From: CAZKFN01 sp964552035
Lineage (GTDB): Bacteria > Bacteroidota > Bacteroidia > Flavobacteriales_E > Vicingaceae
Reading direction: 5' to 3'
NCBI GenBank assembly: GCA_964552035.1
Contig: CAZKFN010000059.1
Coordinates: 1 to 14,871, forward strand
DNA length: 14,871 nucleotides
The notes under the pieces: model-generated
The model's database searches: none
Told to the model about the DNA's origin: nothing
Seen by the model: only the letters and a program-made list of their open reading frames with translations
Position numbers and translations under genes: made by a program
Shown here: one piece after another, positions 1-7,243 of the stretch
Numbering within the stretch: position 1 is the first letter of the stretch
Layout: each line of letters starts with the position of its first letter

Positions 1-1
1 A

Positions 2-85
2 TCTCCTTCGTTCACGAATAAAATTATTTCGTGGGGGGTGATCCCAAAAGTGCCACCAAAAGCCCCCATTTCTTCAGCTATATAA
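2..85 (+). CDS. possible 3' end of an upstream gene (uncertain)
   Basis: Of the three forward frames entering the window, this one stays open longest and stops at 83-85. The other two stop at 19-21 and 39-41. It would give about 27 residues ending in VPPKAPISSAI. The VPPKAPIS part is encoded by the first 45-bp repeat and is identical to the portal's C terminus, which is encoded by the second copy in the same frame. I recognise no family in so short a fragment, and the real upstream gene could end in another frame or before the window. In many HK97-type genomes an HNH endonuclease gene precedes the small terminase, but nothing here shows that. Confidence 0.22.
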   Translation, partial: SPSFTNKIISWGVIPKVPPKAPISSAI

Positions 86-90
86 AAGGG
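46..90 (+). repeat. 45-bp three-block element, copy 1 (before small terminase)
   Basis: This is the first of three copies. Block 1 (46-61) is AAAAGTGCCACCAAAA, block 2 (65-71) is CCCATTT and block 3 (79-90) is TATATAAAAGGG. The outer blocks are 17 nt apart. It matches copy 2 at 42 of 45 positions and copy 3 at 38 of 45. It ends 11 nt before the terS start at 102. The architecture suggests a phage late promoter (TATATA as a -10-like box), or an RNA element in which AAAAGGG acts as a ribosome-binding site. The sequence does not decide between these. The repeat itself is certain; its function is inferred. Confidence 0.9.
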
Positions 91-101
91 TTAACTACAA
101 A

Positions 102-449
102 ATGGCTAGTGTTGGTGCATTAAAAGGAAGAATTCGTAAAGCTTTAAGAGAACAAAATAACTACTCCAAAGATATGGAGTCAGCTATTTTATTGGCTGCA
201 GGAAATCTGTTTGCCTATGAACTTGCATTAAAAGATTTAGAAGAATTAGACTGCACTTATGTAGAAGAAATTTCAAGAGAGGGAAATATAAAGCTCGTAC
301 CTCATCCAGCCTTTAAAGTATTTAAAGATGCATCAGAGTCAGTACGCAGGTCACTTCGTGAGTTACAGCTGACATTGGCCACCTTAGAAGGAACTACAGA
401 AAATGATGATTTAGATATTCTTGTTGAATCTGTAAATAAGGTAAGCTAA
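102..449 (+). CDS. terS: phage terminase small subunit (P27-like)
   Basis: The 115-residue product is likely the DNA-recognition subunit of the packaging motor, which binds the packaging site and loads the large terminase. Evidence is its size, its position directly before the large terminase, and a C-terminal half (about 66-95, HPAFKVFKDASESVRRSLRE and following) that resembles the P27 / Terminase_4 family pattern of an N/H-P motif followed by a long helix ending in 'L.LT'. The N-terminal 45 residues are charged and helical. The ATG at 102 is 11 nt after repeat copy 1; the AAAAGGG at the repeat's end is the only ribosome-binding-like sequence. The stop overlaps the large-terminase start (TAATG), implying translational coupling. 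The family call rests mostly on context plus the short motif. Confidence 0.85.
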   Translation: MASVGALKGRIRKALREQNNYSKDMESAILLAAGNLFAYELALKDLEELDCTYVEEISREGNIKLVPHPAFKVFKDASESVRRSLRELQLTLATLEGTTENDDLDILVESVNKVS

Positions 450-2161
450 TGGATAATTTAGAAAAATATGAACTTAGACAACTTAAAGCTAATACTGTTA
501 GTCAGCTTCATGCTATTGACGTGGCTGCTTATCGTTTGGATAAGACAGATAAGCGTTTAGTTAAGTATGCTAATGAACTAATCAATAATCCAGATAGCCA
601 CAATCTCTATGAACTCTTAGCTCTAAAACACTTCTTTGCATTCCTAGACAAGTATATTTTCAAGCCTAAAGAGGTGAAAAAGTTTATTGTATTCTATGAA
701 AGCTTGAAGTTTTCTGGTTTAAAAAGGAGACAACGTTACAAGCTAACTCCGGTACAAGTCTTCCAATTTGCTAATATTATGGGTTTCTATAAGACTGAAA
801 ATAAGCGGCTCTGCCGTGAAGCCCTACTCTTTGTACCTCGTAAATTCTCAAAAACCACTAGTGTGTCATCACTAGCTATTTATGACTTATTATTTGGTGA
901 TGCTAATGCTCAATGTTATGTAGCTGCAAATAGTTATGATCAAGCTCAAATCTGTTTTGGTGAAATAAAGGAGATATTAAAATGCCTTGATCCAAAACTT
1001 AGACATTTCAAAATCAACAGAGAACAGATTTTCAATTTAAGAAGAGGTAAAACCTCTTTTGCTCGATGCTTGGCATCTAGTCCTGATAAGCTTGATGGAT
1101 TAAATGCTAGTACTGTAATTGTGGATGAGTATGCTCAAGCAGATTCAGCAGAATTAAAGAACGTCTTGACTTCTTCTATGGGAGCTCGAATAAACCCTCT
1201 TACTATTATAATCACTACTGCTAGCGAGAAGTTAAACGGTCCATTCGTTGAGTTATTGGATGCTTATAAATCTATCCTTAGAGGAGAGTTAGAAAATGAC
1301 TCTGTTTTTGCACATATTTTTGAACCTGATGTAGATGATCAAGAAAATGATCCTGCCACTTGGAGAAAAGTACAACCTCACTTAGGTATTACGGTACAGC
1401 CTGACTTCTATGAGAATGAGTATCAGAAAGCTCTTCTCACTTCTGAGGATATGATGACTTTTAGGACTAAGCTACTCAACATATTTGTCCAGGATAAGAC
1501 AAAGTCTTGGTTAACTCAAGATGATATATCAGCCTTAGCTATTCCTTTTGATATAAAAAGAGTTCAAGGATGTCCTAATACAATGGTATCTGTTGACTTA
1601 TCAGTATGTGATGACTTTAGTACGGTTTCTTATACCATACAAGATAATACCAATTATGAATTCTATTCCTATACAGACTATTACATTCCAGAAATACTTC
1701 TTACAACTCATCAGAATAGAAATCTTTATCAAAGATGGGTTGATAATGGACATCTAAAGGTTTGCCCAGGGAATGTGATTGATTATGACATGATATCCGA
1801 TGATATCGTAGCCAATAGTAAAACCCTAAATATTCTTCAAATAGGCTATGACCCTTATAAATCACTTGAGTTTGTAAATAGAATGGCTGCCTTAGGTAAT
1901 AAAAAGGCACTTGTTCCCGTCTCTCAACTCTATGGTACGTTTACCTCACCAGTTGAGAGCATGGAATATGCCGTTAAGACTGGGAAAATGCACTTTGCAA
2001 ACAATCCTATTACTTGGTATTGCTTTGGGAATGCTGTCCTTGATGAAGATAGAATGGAAAATAAGAAGCCTATTAAAAGGAGTAAAAATTCTAAGATAGA
2101 TGGGGTTATTACAAATCTAATGAACCTATACCTATTCAATAATTTTACAAGATATAATTAA
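449..2161 (+). CDS. terL: phage terminase large subunit (ATPase and nuclease)
   Basis: The 570-residue motor protein cuts concatemeric DNA and pumps it through the portal. The N-terminal ATPase half shows a Walker A-like motif VPRKFSKTT (about 129-137), a Walker B strand TVIVDEY with the D-E pair at 226-227, and the coupling motif ITTAS (about 255-259). The C-terminal RNase H-like nuclease half has candidate metal-binding aspartates at D383 (VSVDLS), D468 (QIGYDPY) and D551 (SKIDGVITN). Motif order and length fit the Terminase_1 family used by HK97-type phages. The Walker A lacks the textbook GxGKT and has the R-K-x-S/G-K-T form common in large terminases. It begins inside the terS stop codon, and the portal follows after 6 nt. 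Confidence 0.95.
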   Translation: MDNLEKYELRQLKANTVSQLHAIDVAAYRLDKTDKRLVKYANELINNPDSHNLYELLALKHFFAFLDKYIFKPKEVKKFIVFYESLKFSGLKRRQRYKLTPVQVFQFANIMGFYKTENKRLCREALLFVPRKFSKTTSVSSLAIYDLLFGDANAQCYVAANSYDQAQICFGEIKEILKCLDPKLRHFKINREQIFNLRRGKTSFARCLASSPDKLDGLNASTVIVDEYAQADSAELKNVLTSSMGARINPLTIIITTASEKLNGPFVELLDAYKSILRGELENDSVFAHIFEPDVDDQENDPATWRKVQPHLGITVQPDFYENEYQKALLTSEDMMTFRTKLLNIFVQDKTKSWLTQDDISALAIPFDIKRVQGCPNTMVSVDLSVCDDFSTVSYTIQDNTNYEFYSYTDYYIPEILLTTHQNRNLYQRWVDNGHLKVCPGNVIDYDMISDDIVANSKTLNILQIGYDPYKSLEFVNRMAALGNKKALVPVSQLYGTFTSPVESMEYAVKTGKMHFANNPITWYCFGNAVLDEDRMENKKPIKRSKNSKIDGVITNLMNLYLFNNFTRYN

Positions 2162-2167
2162 TAAAAT

Positions 2168-3439
2168 ATGAAAAAGAAATGGTGGAACTTTTGGGGAACA
2201 AAAACAGAAGAAAAAAGAGGATACTTCGATGAGGTAACAGAGTGGTTCCCTTCTTATGGTAATAATAGTAGAATTTATGTTTCTTCTCAAAATAGTGCTA
2301 TGAAGTTAGCCACTGTATTTAGGTGTACATCAATTCTTAGTGGCTCAATAGCTTCTTTGCCTCTTTTAATTAAGCGAAATAAGAATGGCTATTTCTCTGT
2401 TGATAAGGATGATCCATTAGACTATATCCTGAATAAGGTTGCTAATCCAAGAATGACAGCTTATGAGCTTATCGAAAATGCTGTAGTTCAAATGGTAAAT
2501 TCTGGAAATGCTTATATCCTCCCTAAATATGATGCTAAAGGAGACCCTTCACAATTGATACTATTATCTCCTAACTCGGTTTCTTATGACCTAAGTATGG
2601 ACCGGTATATGGTAACTGACTCTATTAATAACATCTATGATACGTTTTATCCTGAAGAAATCATTCATCTAAAAAATCTCTCTTTGGATGGAGGCTATAC
2701 AGGAGTGTCAACTATTCGTTATGCTTCAACAGTAATGTCTGTTGGTGCAAGTGCTGAAGAGCGTACACTTAGCTCTTTTGAAAATGGAGCTACTATGAGA
2801 GGATTTGTTTCTGGTGATAATGCAAGTGTTACAGGTTTTAGTCCTATTCAAGATAGCCAACTTAGTAATGTAACCAATCGTATTAAAAAAGAAATGCAGT
2901 CAGGAGAAACAATTTTTCATTTACCTGGTGCTATGAAATTTAATCAGCTTTCTATGTCTCCTGCAGATATTCAGCTTTTAGAAACAAAGAAATTCAATGT
3001 CTTAGATATCTGCCGTTTCTATGGTGTTCATCCAGATAAGGCTTTTGCAGGTCAAAGCCAAAACTACAAAGCCAGTGAAATGTCACAAGTTCAATATCTC
3101 ACTGATACCTTACAGCCAATACTCAGGAAGATTGAAAGTGAATTCTTTGCAAAACTCATTCCACGATCACTTGCTAATAAATACAAAATAGAATTTGATT
3201 TGGAAGCTTTTTTCAAAACAGATTTGGAAAGCATGGCCAACTATATGGAAAAGAATATTCAATACGGAATATATACGGTCAATGAATGGCGTAAGAAACA
3301 AGGATTACCTCCAATTGATGGTGGAGATGAGGCTATGATTAGCTGTAATGTAGCACCAATTAATAGTGAAAAGATAAGAGGCGAAAAAAAAGATTTGCAA
3401 AAAGGTGAAAAAGTGCCACCAAAAGCACCCATTTCCTAA
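2168..3439 (+). CDS. phage portal protein (HK97 family)
   Basis: The 423-residue product forms the dodecameric ring at one capsid vertex through which DNA enters and leaves. The family signature is clear: a Trp-rich N terminus, then SAMKLATVFRCTSILSGSIA with SLPL (about 43-66), and a later YKASEMSQVQYLTDTLQPIL stretch followed by a Glu-containing helix, typical of Phage_portal (PF04860). Length is normal for the HK97 group. The start at 2168 lies 6 nt after terL with no Shine-Dalgarno sequence. The last nine residues (KVPPKAPIS) and the stop codon are encoded by repeat copy 2, so this hydrophilic tail looks like a by-product of the DNA element and not a conserved part of the portal. Confidence 0.95.
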   Translation: MKKKWWNFWGTKTEEKRGYFDEVTEWFPSYGNNSRIYVSSQNSAMKLATVFRCTSILSGSIASLPLLIKRNKNGYFSVDKDDPLDYILNKVANPRMTAYELIENAVVQMVNSGNAYILPKYDAKGDPSQLILLSPNSVSYDLSMDRYMVTDSINNIYDTFYPEEIIHLKNLSLDGGYTGVSTIRYASTVMSVGASAEERTLSSFENGATMRGFVSGDNASVTGFSPIQDSQLSNVTNRIKKEMQSGETIFHLPGAMKFNQLSMSPADIQLLETKKFNVLDICRFYGVHPDKAFAGQSQNYKASEMSQVQYLTDTLQPILRKIESEFFAKLIPRSLANKYKIEFDLEAFFKTDLESMANYMEKNIQYGIYTVNEWRKKQGLPPIDGGDEAMISCNVAPINSEKIRGEKKDLQKGEKVPPKAPIS

Positions 3440-3453
3440 GCTATATAAAAGGG
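3409..3453 (+). repeat. 45-bp three-block element, copy 2 (end of portal, before protease)
   Basis: Block 1 is 3409-3424, block 2 is 3428-3434 and block 3 is 3442-3453, all identical in sequence to copy 1. The three differences from copy 1 all fall in the spacers. The first 31 nt are protein-coding (portal C terminus and stop). The element ends 7 nt before the protease start at 3461. Its place before the protease and capsid genes fits a promoter that boosts the most abundant virion protein, while the portal, needed in few copies, stays in the previous unit. Confidence 0.9.
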
Positions 3454-3460
3454 ATACTCC

Positions 3461-4066
3461 ATGAATACAGAAATAAGAAGTTATAGCGAAGAGAGGGCTA
3501 TGCCCAAAGTACTGCCTGATAGCCGAACAATAGAGGGTTATGCTGTAGTATTTGAGAAAGAAAGTCGAATGATGTTCGATTTTTGGAAAGGGAAAAAGTT
3601 CGTTGAAGTGATAAAGAGAGGAGCTGTTTCTGATGAAGATTTTAAGAAGTGGGATATTAAAGCTCTAGCAGAACATGATAAGTCTAGACTTTTAGCACGG
3701 TCTTTTAATGGCCAAGGTTCTCTTGAATTGAGTGTTGATGATTATGGTGTAAAATATCGCTTTGAATCTCCTAACACTGTAGAAGGAGATAATGCTTTAG
3801 AGCTAATTAAGCGGGGAGATATTTTCGGTTCATCATTCGCTTTTACAACCAGTGAAGAGGATAATGTAAAATACACAAAAAGAGATGATGGTTCTCTGCT
3901 TCGAGAAGTATCTAAGCTGGATAGAATGTATGATGTATCTATTGTTACTGATCCTGCTTATTTCGGTACGAATGTTACTGTAAGAGATTTAGAGGGAGTA
4001 ATTGATCCTCCAGATGAATCCTATAAAGAAGAGGTTGAAAAATTAAGAAGTTTAATTCAAGAATAA
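3461..4066 (+). CDS. prohead maturation protease (HK97 family)
   Basis: The 201-residue serine protease is packaged in the prohead and removes the scaffolding segment of the capsid protein. It follows the Peptidase_S78 (PF04586) pattern: IEGYAVVFEKES (about 24-35), a putative catalytic His72 in ALAEHDKSRLLARS, the GSSFAF nucleophile loop with Ser125, and the DVSIVTDPAY motif (about 158-167). In many relatives the first position of that last motif is Glu; here it is Asp158. Length fits the family. The start at 3461 follows repeat copy 2 by 7 nt, and the major capsid gene begins 6 nt after the stop. The role is highly likely; the exact catalytic residues are inferred by motif only. Confidence 0.92.
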   Translation: MNTEIRSYSEERAMPKVLPDSRTIEGYAVVFEKESRMMFDFWKGKKFVEVIKRGAVSDEDFKKWDIKALAEHDKSRLLARSFNGQGSLELSVDDYGVKYRFESPNTVEGDNALELIKRGDIFGSSFAFTTSEEDNVKYTKRDDGSLLREVSKLDRMYDVSIVTDPAYFGTNVTVRDLEGVIDPPDESYKEEVEKLRSLIQE

Positions 4067-4072
4067 TTTATT

Positions 4073-5233
4073 ATGTCAAAATTCACAAGAAAAGAGAAAA
4101 TCCAAATGAGAAATCGTATTAAAGAAATTAATACGAGAATTGGAGAAATGGCCGACAATCTTGAAAAAGAGAAAAGAGGTTTAACCTCAGAAGAAACAGA
4201 AGAAAGAAATGCTCTTGTACAAGAAAAAGAAATTCTTCAATTAAGGCTCAATCAAGAAGGCCAACCTAGAAATGAGGAGGAAATTTCATCTGAAAGAGCA
4301 TTTGCTGAAACCGTGGCAGCCATACATGGTAAATGTCAAATGCCAGAACAAACTAGATCACTTGTTAATGGAGTTGATATGGATATTCCTATCAATAGAG
4401 ATCTCCAAGATACAGCATCAGCAGAAGCTGTAATTCCATTGACTATTGGCGATATTATTCCACCTCTTGAAAAAGGTTTAATCCTGAACAAAGTAGGAAT
4501 GAAAATGCAATATGGCATGGTTGGTGCTTGGCAGTACCCTATTGTTGCAGGTGTTGAGGCTACCTTAGCAGATGAGAATGTAGAAATCAATGATACTAAA
4601 ATTGACATCTCTAAAATATCTCCTGCTCCTAAACGTGTAGCGATTTCTATCCCAGTATCTAATAGAGCTATTGACCAATCTAATGGAGCCTTACTATCGA
4701 TTGTGAAGACTCAACTTCCTATGGCTGTATCTAGATTACTTAATCGTTGGATGTTTAGCCAAACCAAAATTACAGAGAAGGCTTCAGAGGGCTGTTTTGT
4801 AAATCCTAAAAGCAAATTGACTTATAAGGATTCTATCAAATGGAAAGATGCTATCAAATTAAAAGGAGCTGTAATGAAACAAGGTGTAATTTTTGATGGA
4901 ACACCAGCTTATGTTTGCTCTGCATCTACTTATGCCGATTTAGAATCTACTCCTAGAGATGCAGGATCAGGTCTTATGATTGTGGAAAATGGAAAGATTA
5001 ATGGCTTCCCTGTATTTATAACAGAATACATCGGTGATGACTGCCTTGGATTTGGTGTATTTAGTTACCAACTAGTAGGACAGTTTGGTAAAATGAGAAT
5101 GACTTATGATCCATACACTGGGGCTAAGAAGAACCTAGTTTACTTCGTGTTTAACTCTGATTTTGATATGCTTTCTTTACGAAAAGAGGCCTTTGGTATC
5201 TTAACGAAAGAAGGAGCTGATTTAGGTAAATAA
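4073..5233 (+). CDS. major capsid protein (HK97 fold)
   Basis: The 386-residue shell protein. Residues 1 to about 75 are highly charged and heptad-like, rich in Glu, Lys and Leu. This is the delta domain, which serves as built-in scaffold in HK97-type phages and is removed by the protease encoded just upstream. The remaining ~290 residues show the usual capsid pattern: VIPLTIGDIIPPLEKGLILN, then WQYPIVAGVEATLADENVEI, then the PAPKRVAISIPVSNRAIDQS segment, and near the end GVFSYQLVGQFGKMRMTYDP. The absence of a separate scaffold gene and the protease-capsid order support the call. The exact cleavage site cannot be fixed from sequence alone. No Shine-Dalgarno sequence precedes the ATG. Confidence 0.93.
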   Translation: MSKFTRKEKIQMRNRIKEINTRIGEMADNLEKEKRGLTSEETEERNALVQEKEILQLRLNQEGQPRNEEEISSERAFAETVAAIHGKCQMPEQTRSLVNGVDMDIPINRDLQDTASAEAVIPLTIGDIIPPLEKGLILNKVGMKMQYGMVGAWQYPIVAGVEATLADENVEINDTKIDISKISPAPKRVAISIPVSNRAIDQSNGALLSIVKTQLPMAVSRLLNRWMFSQTKITEKASEGCFVNPKSKLTYKDSIKWKDAIKLKGAVMKQGVIFDGTPAYVCSASTYADLESTPRDAGSGLMIVENGKINGFPVFITEYIGDDCLGFGVFSYQLVGQFGKMRMTYDPYTGAKKNLVYFVFNSDFDMLSLRKEAFGILTKEGADLGK

Positions 5234-5243
5234 ATAAAGGAAT

Positions 5244-5543
5244 ATGGAACTGTACGTTAATGTTGAAGAGCTAAAAGCTCACTTAAATATAGACATGACA
5301 AGTGATGATGAATATCTTGAACAACTATCAATGGTTGCTCAAAATTCTGTAGAGAAAAGAATACAATGTCCATTAAGTGAGTATGAAGATGAGAACAGCA
5401 ATCTTGCTCCTTCTTTAATTCATGCTATCAAAATAATGGTAGCCACTCTCTATGACAACAGAGAAGCTGTTAGTTTTGGCCAGCCACGTCCAGTTCCATA
5501 TACTTTAGATTATCTAATAACCCCATTTATAAAGTACAAATGA
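5244..5543 (+). CDS. head-tail connector (HK97 gp6-like adaptor)
   Basis: The 99-residue product likely forms the ring directly below the portal. It opens with VNVEELKAHLNIDMTSDDEY, the usual start of gp6-like / 'DNA packaging' connectors (PF05135), where the order is 'ltleevK.hLrid..ddD.yl..li..A...ve'. A middle helix and the LIHAIKIMVATLYDNREAV segment followed by a short C-terminal helix also match. AAAGGA lies about 5 nt before the ATG, one of the few Shine-Dalgarno-like sequences in the window. It follows the capsid gene by 10 nt and leaves 1 nt before the next gene. Both the sequence pattern and the position support it. Confidence 0.83.
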   Translation: MELYVNVEELKAHLNIDMTSDDEYLEQLSMVAQNSVEKRIQCPLSEYEDENSNLAPSLIHAIKIMVATLYDNREAVSFGQPRPVPYTLDYLITPFIKYK

Positions 5544-5544
5544 T

Positions 5545-5865
5545 ATGAGAGCTGGATTATTAAGAGAACCTATTCTATTTCAAAAAAGAGAAAGGATACA
5601 GAGTCCTTCAGGAGCATACACTTTTAAAATGGTTATTCTATTAAGAACCAAGTGCCATAAATTAAGAGAAAGACCGATTGGAATAGAGATCAATGCAAAA
5701 GAAGAATTTTACGAACGAGATTTACGAATTCAGTGCCGTGACAATCCCCTAATAGATGCTTCTACTGATGTTATGTTCCAAAATAAAAGTTATCGAATTC
5801 TTCTAATTGACAAACAAATAAAAGACAAGTCAGTGATCATTCACTTGAAGTTAAACAATGAGTAG
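5545..5865 (+). CDS. head closure protein (head-tail joining family)
   Basis: The 106-residue product is likely the second connector ring that seals DNA in the filled head. It begins MRAGLLREPILFQKRERIQS and continues with PSGAY, typical of the Phage_H_T_join / SPP1 gp16-like family (PF05521: 'aG.l+h.I.iq......d..G......'). The C terminus IDASTDVMFQNKSYRILLID followed by an acidic or amide-rich end is also typical. It sits between the adaptor and the gp10-like protein, exactly where this component normally occurs. It overlaps the following gene by 8 nt. Sequence divergence keeps confidence moderate. Confidence 0.78.
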   Translation: MRAGLLREPILFQKRERIQSPSGAYTFKMVILLRTKCHKLRERPIGIEINAKEEFYERDLRIQCRDNPLIDASTDVMFQNKSYRILLIDKQIKDKSVIIHLKLNNE

Positions 5866-6322
5866 TTTCCAAGCTAAGATACTAAATAGAGAAGCCTTAT
5901 TAGGGTTTATTGAAGGATTAGAAGGTTTTGAAAAAGACAAAGCTATTAATAATGGGTTACGCAAGGGTGGGCAAATTTTAGCTAGACAAGGAAAGAAAAG
6001 GCTCAAACAATCCATGCACAATCCTGCTGGGGTTACAGGTAATCTACTCAAATCTTTTAAGGTTAAAACTAAACGGCAAAAACTAGGTGTATTAGTAGGT
6101 TTTAAAAATAGACTCGGAAATCATGCTCATCTTTTAGATAGAGGAACGAAAGCAAGAAAAACAAAAAAAGGTTACAACAGAGGGAAAATACCTAGTCCAT
6201 ATAATGGTTTTAAACTCTATTTCTGGAGTGATACCAAAGATGCAGAGATGAGGTCTGCTGTTGAAGAAGTATATAAAGGAATTACAACCGCTGTTGAACG
6301 AATAAAAGAAAGGCACTCATGA
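5858..6322 (+). CDS. HK97 gp10-like head-tail / tail completion protein
   Basis: The 154-residue basic protein matches the HK97-gp10-like pattern (PF04883). There is an N-terminal FIEGLEGFEKDKAINNGLRK segment, followed by a GGQILARQGKKRLKQS helix. Then comes a strand region (FKVKTKRQKLGVLVGFKNRL) ending in HAHLLDRGTKARKT, which corresponds to the family's 'ya..vEfGT....' motif. The family acts at the head-tail interface or in tail completion; its precise role varies between phages. It overlaps both neighbours: 8 nt with the head closure gene and 4 nt (ATGA) with the tail terminator. The Lys/Arg richness fits contact with DNA or the acidic tail tube, which is inference. Confidence 0.85.
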   Translation: MSSFQAKILNREALLGFIEGLEGFEKDKAINNGLRKGGQILARQGKKRLKQSMHNPAGVTGNLLKSFKVKTKRQKLGVLVGFKNRLGNHAHLLDRGTKARKTKKGYNRGKIPSPYNGFKLYFWSDTKDAEMRSAVEEVYKGITTAVERIKERHS

Positions 6323-6684
6323 ACCACTTTGCAATAACATCGACTTTGAGAAGTCTAATGCTACAAGACAAGAATATAGAGCAGATGGTAGGTAATAAGA
6401 TTTTTCCTCTCCAGGCTCCTCTTAACACTGAAGGAGACTTTATTCTTTATCAACGAGATGGCTATGCTACTTCTGAAACAAAAATGGGAATTTTCCAAAG
6501 AGAGCCTTTAGTCTTTATAAATGTAGTGAGTGATGATTATGATAGGTCACAAGAATTAGCAGGATTAGTACACGATTGTTTAGTGGGTAATTACGATACG
6601 ATGCAAATATCTTTAGAGGACTCAACAGAAGATATTACCGACAAAAAATTCATTCAAGTATTACTTTTAAAAATTAAATTATAA
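6319..6684 (+). CDS. tail terminator / tail completion protein (DUF3168-like)
   Basis: The 121-residue product is likely the ring that caps the tail tube and docks it to the head. Features resembling DUF3168 (PF11367) are an N-terminal helix (FAITSTLRSLMLQDKNIEQM), VGNKIFPLQAP, then FILYQRDGYATSETKMGIFQ and a VFINVVSDDYDRSQELAGLV segment. This is the family order 'v..rIy....P.....Pyi.y......' followed by 'v.i.v.s.~~~~a..la..v'. Its place directly before the tail tube gene is standard for this component. The start overlaps the previous stop as ATGA, and its own stop overlaps the tail tube start as TAATG, implying translational coupling. Confidence 0.78.
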   Translation: MNHFAITSTLRSLMLQDKNIEQMVGNKIFPLQAPLNTEGDFILYQRDGYATSETKMGIFQREPLVFINVVSDDYDRSQELAGLVHDCLVGNYDTMQISLEDSTEDITDKKFIQVLLLKIKL

Positions 6685-7175
6685 TGGCAGAAACACCAAT
6701 TAAATTCGATAGCAACAAGGATGTGATTCGAGGATCACTATTCCTTTTCTTAGATGGGCAACCTTTGGCATTTGAAAAGACTTCTGCTCTTAATCTAAGT
6801 GCAGATAGTATTGATACTTCAAATAAAATGTGTGGCAACTGGGCTTCATCTAGTCCAGGTAAACGCTCTTTTAGTATCAGTTCAGAGATGCTTATTACAC
6901 GTTTAAAAGGAGCTTATTCTTACGATACCCTGGTTAAGGCTTTTAGTGAAGGCACTTATCTCCCCTTTGTCTTTGGTTCTGCTAAAGTAACAGAAGAAAC
7001 CAATGTTGGAGGTAAATTTGAAATAGATGAAACCAAGCAACACTACAAAGGTTCTGTTTGGATTAACTCCTTGGACTTAACCTCCAATTCTGGTGAGCTA
7101 TGCACATCTAGTGCTGCATTTACTGGTAATGGAGCCTTAGAAACAGTACCTGGTACATCAGAAGGAGAAGCTTAA
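6684..7175 (+). CDS. major tail tube protein
   Basis: The 163-residue product likely polymerises as hexameric rings into the tail tube. It shows a beta-rich pattern with 'GSLFLFLDGQPLAF', then 'SADSIDTSNKMCGNWASSSP' and GKRSFSISSEML. This matches the TP901-1-like tube family, in which an 'idtsn..dG.w.....G..sw.is.e.l' segment is characteristic. Later parts show 'YKGSVWINSLDLTSNSGELC' and a final Ala-Phe-Thr-Gly-Asn-Gly stretch. Neighbours (terminator protein before, assembly chaperone and tape measure after) agree. It is the last gene before a strong transcription terminator, so its mRNA should be more abundant than that of the chaperone and tape measure. Confidence 0.84.
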   Translation: MAETPIKFDSNKDVIRGSLFLFLDGQPLAFEKTSALNLSADSIDTSNKMCGNWASSSPGKRSFSISSEMLITRLKGAYSYDTLVKAFSEGTYLPFVFGSAKVTEETNVGGKFEIDETKQHYKGSVWINSLDLTSNSGELCTSSAAFTGNGALETVPGTSEGEA

Positions 7176-7200
7176 TAATCTGTTTTCTTTTCTAAAGTTT

Positions 7201-7230
7201 AAAGGGCGGTCCATGATGGCCGCCTTTTTT
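7201..7230 (+). terminator. rho-independent terminator between tail tube and chaperone genes
   Basis: An 11-bp stem (left AAAGGGCGGTC 7201-7211, right GGCCGCCTTT 7218-7227 plus G-T pairs) has a CATGAT-like loop and runs into T6 (7225-7230). The GC-rich core GGCGG/CCGCC is perfect. It starts 25 nt after the tail tube stop and ends 13 nt before the chaperone start. It is oriented for + strand transcription. No convincing Bacteroidota promoter (TAnnTTTG-like box) and no 45-bp element lies between it and the next gene, so downstream genes probably depend on readthrough. Confidence 0.88.
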
Positions 7231-7243
7231 ATAATACATAATT

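Noticed and set aside
13..33. Hairpin CACGAA / TTCGTG near the window start, possible terminator of the upstream gene
   Set aside because: It is followed by a G run, not a T run, and the stem is only 6 bp, or 8 with a bulge. There is not enough to call a terminator.
79..90. TATATAAAAGGG read as a eukaryotic TATA box
   Set aside because: The match is striking by eye, but all surrounding genes are phage genes of bacteria with overlapping starts and stops.
163..180. Six-bp hairpin early in terS (ACTCCA / TGGAGT), and a similar one early in the protease gene (3496-3524), as partners of the 45-bp element
   Set aside because: Six-bp stems are common by chance in a window of this size; unlike the 13-bp stem after copy 3, they carry no weight alone.
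1701..1910. Reverse-strand open frame inside terL
   Set aside because: It lies wholly within a well-supported terminase domain, resembles no family I know, and is a shadow of the forward gene, as are the other reverse frames at 1930-2139, 4336-4608, 5851-6051, 6134-6316, 7192-7386, 7700-7990, 8804-9037 and 14113-14400.
1911..2099. Forward open frames in other phases within terL (1911-2099) and the tail-tip gene (12367-12582)
   Set aside because: They are nested in confident genes, show no domain pattern and have no upstream start signal.
7231..7243. Promoter just before the chaperone gene
   Set aside because: The 13 nt are A/T-rich, but I see neither a convincing TAnnTTTG box nor an upstream element at proper spacing; a promoter here would also overlap the terminator.
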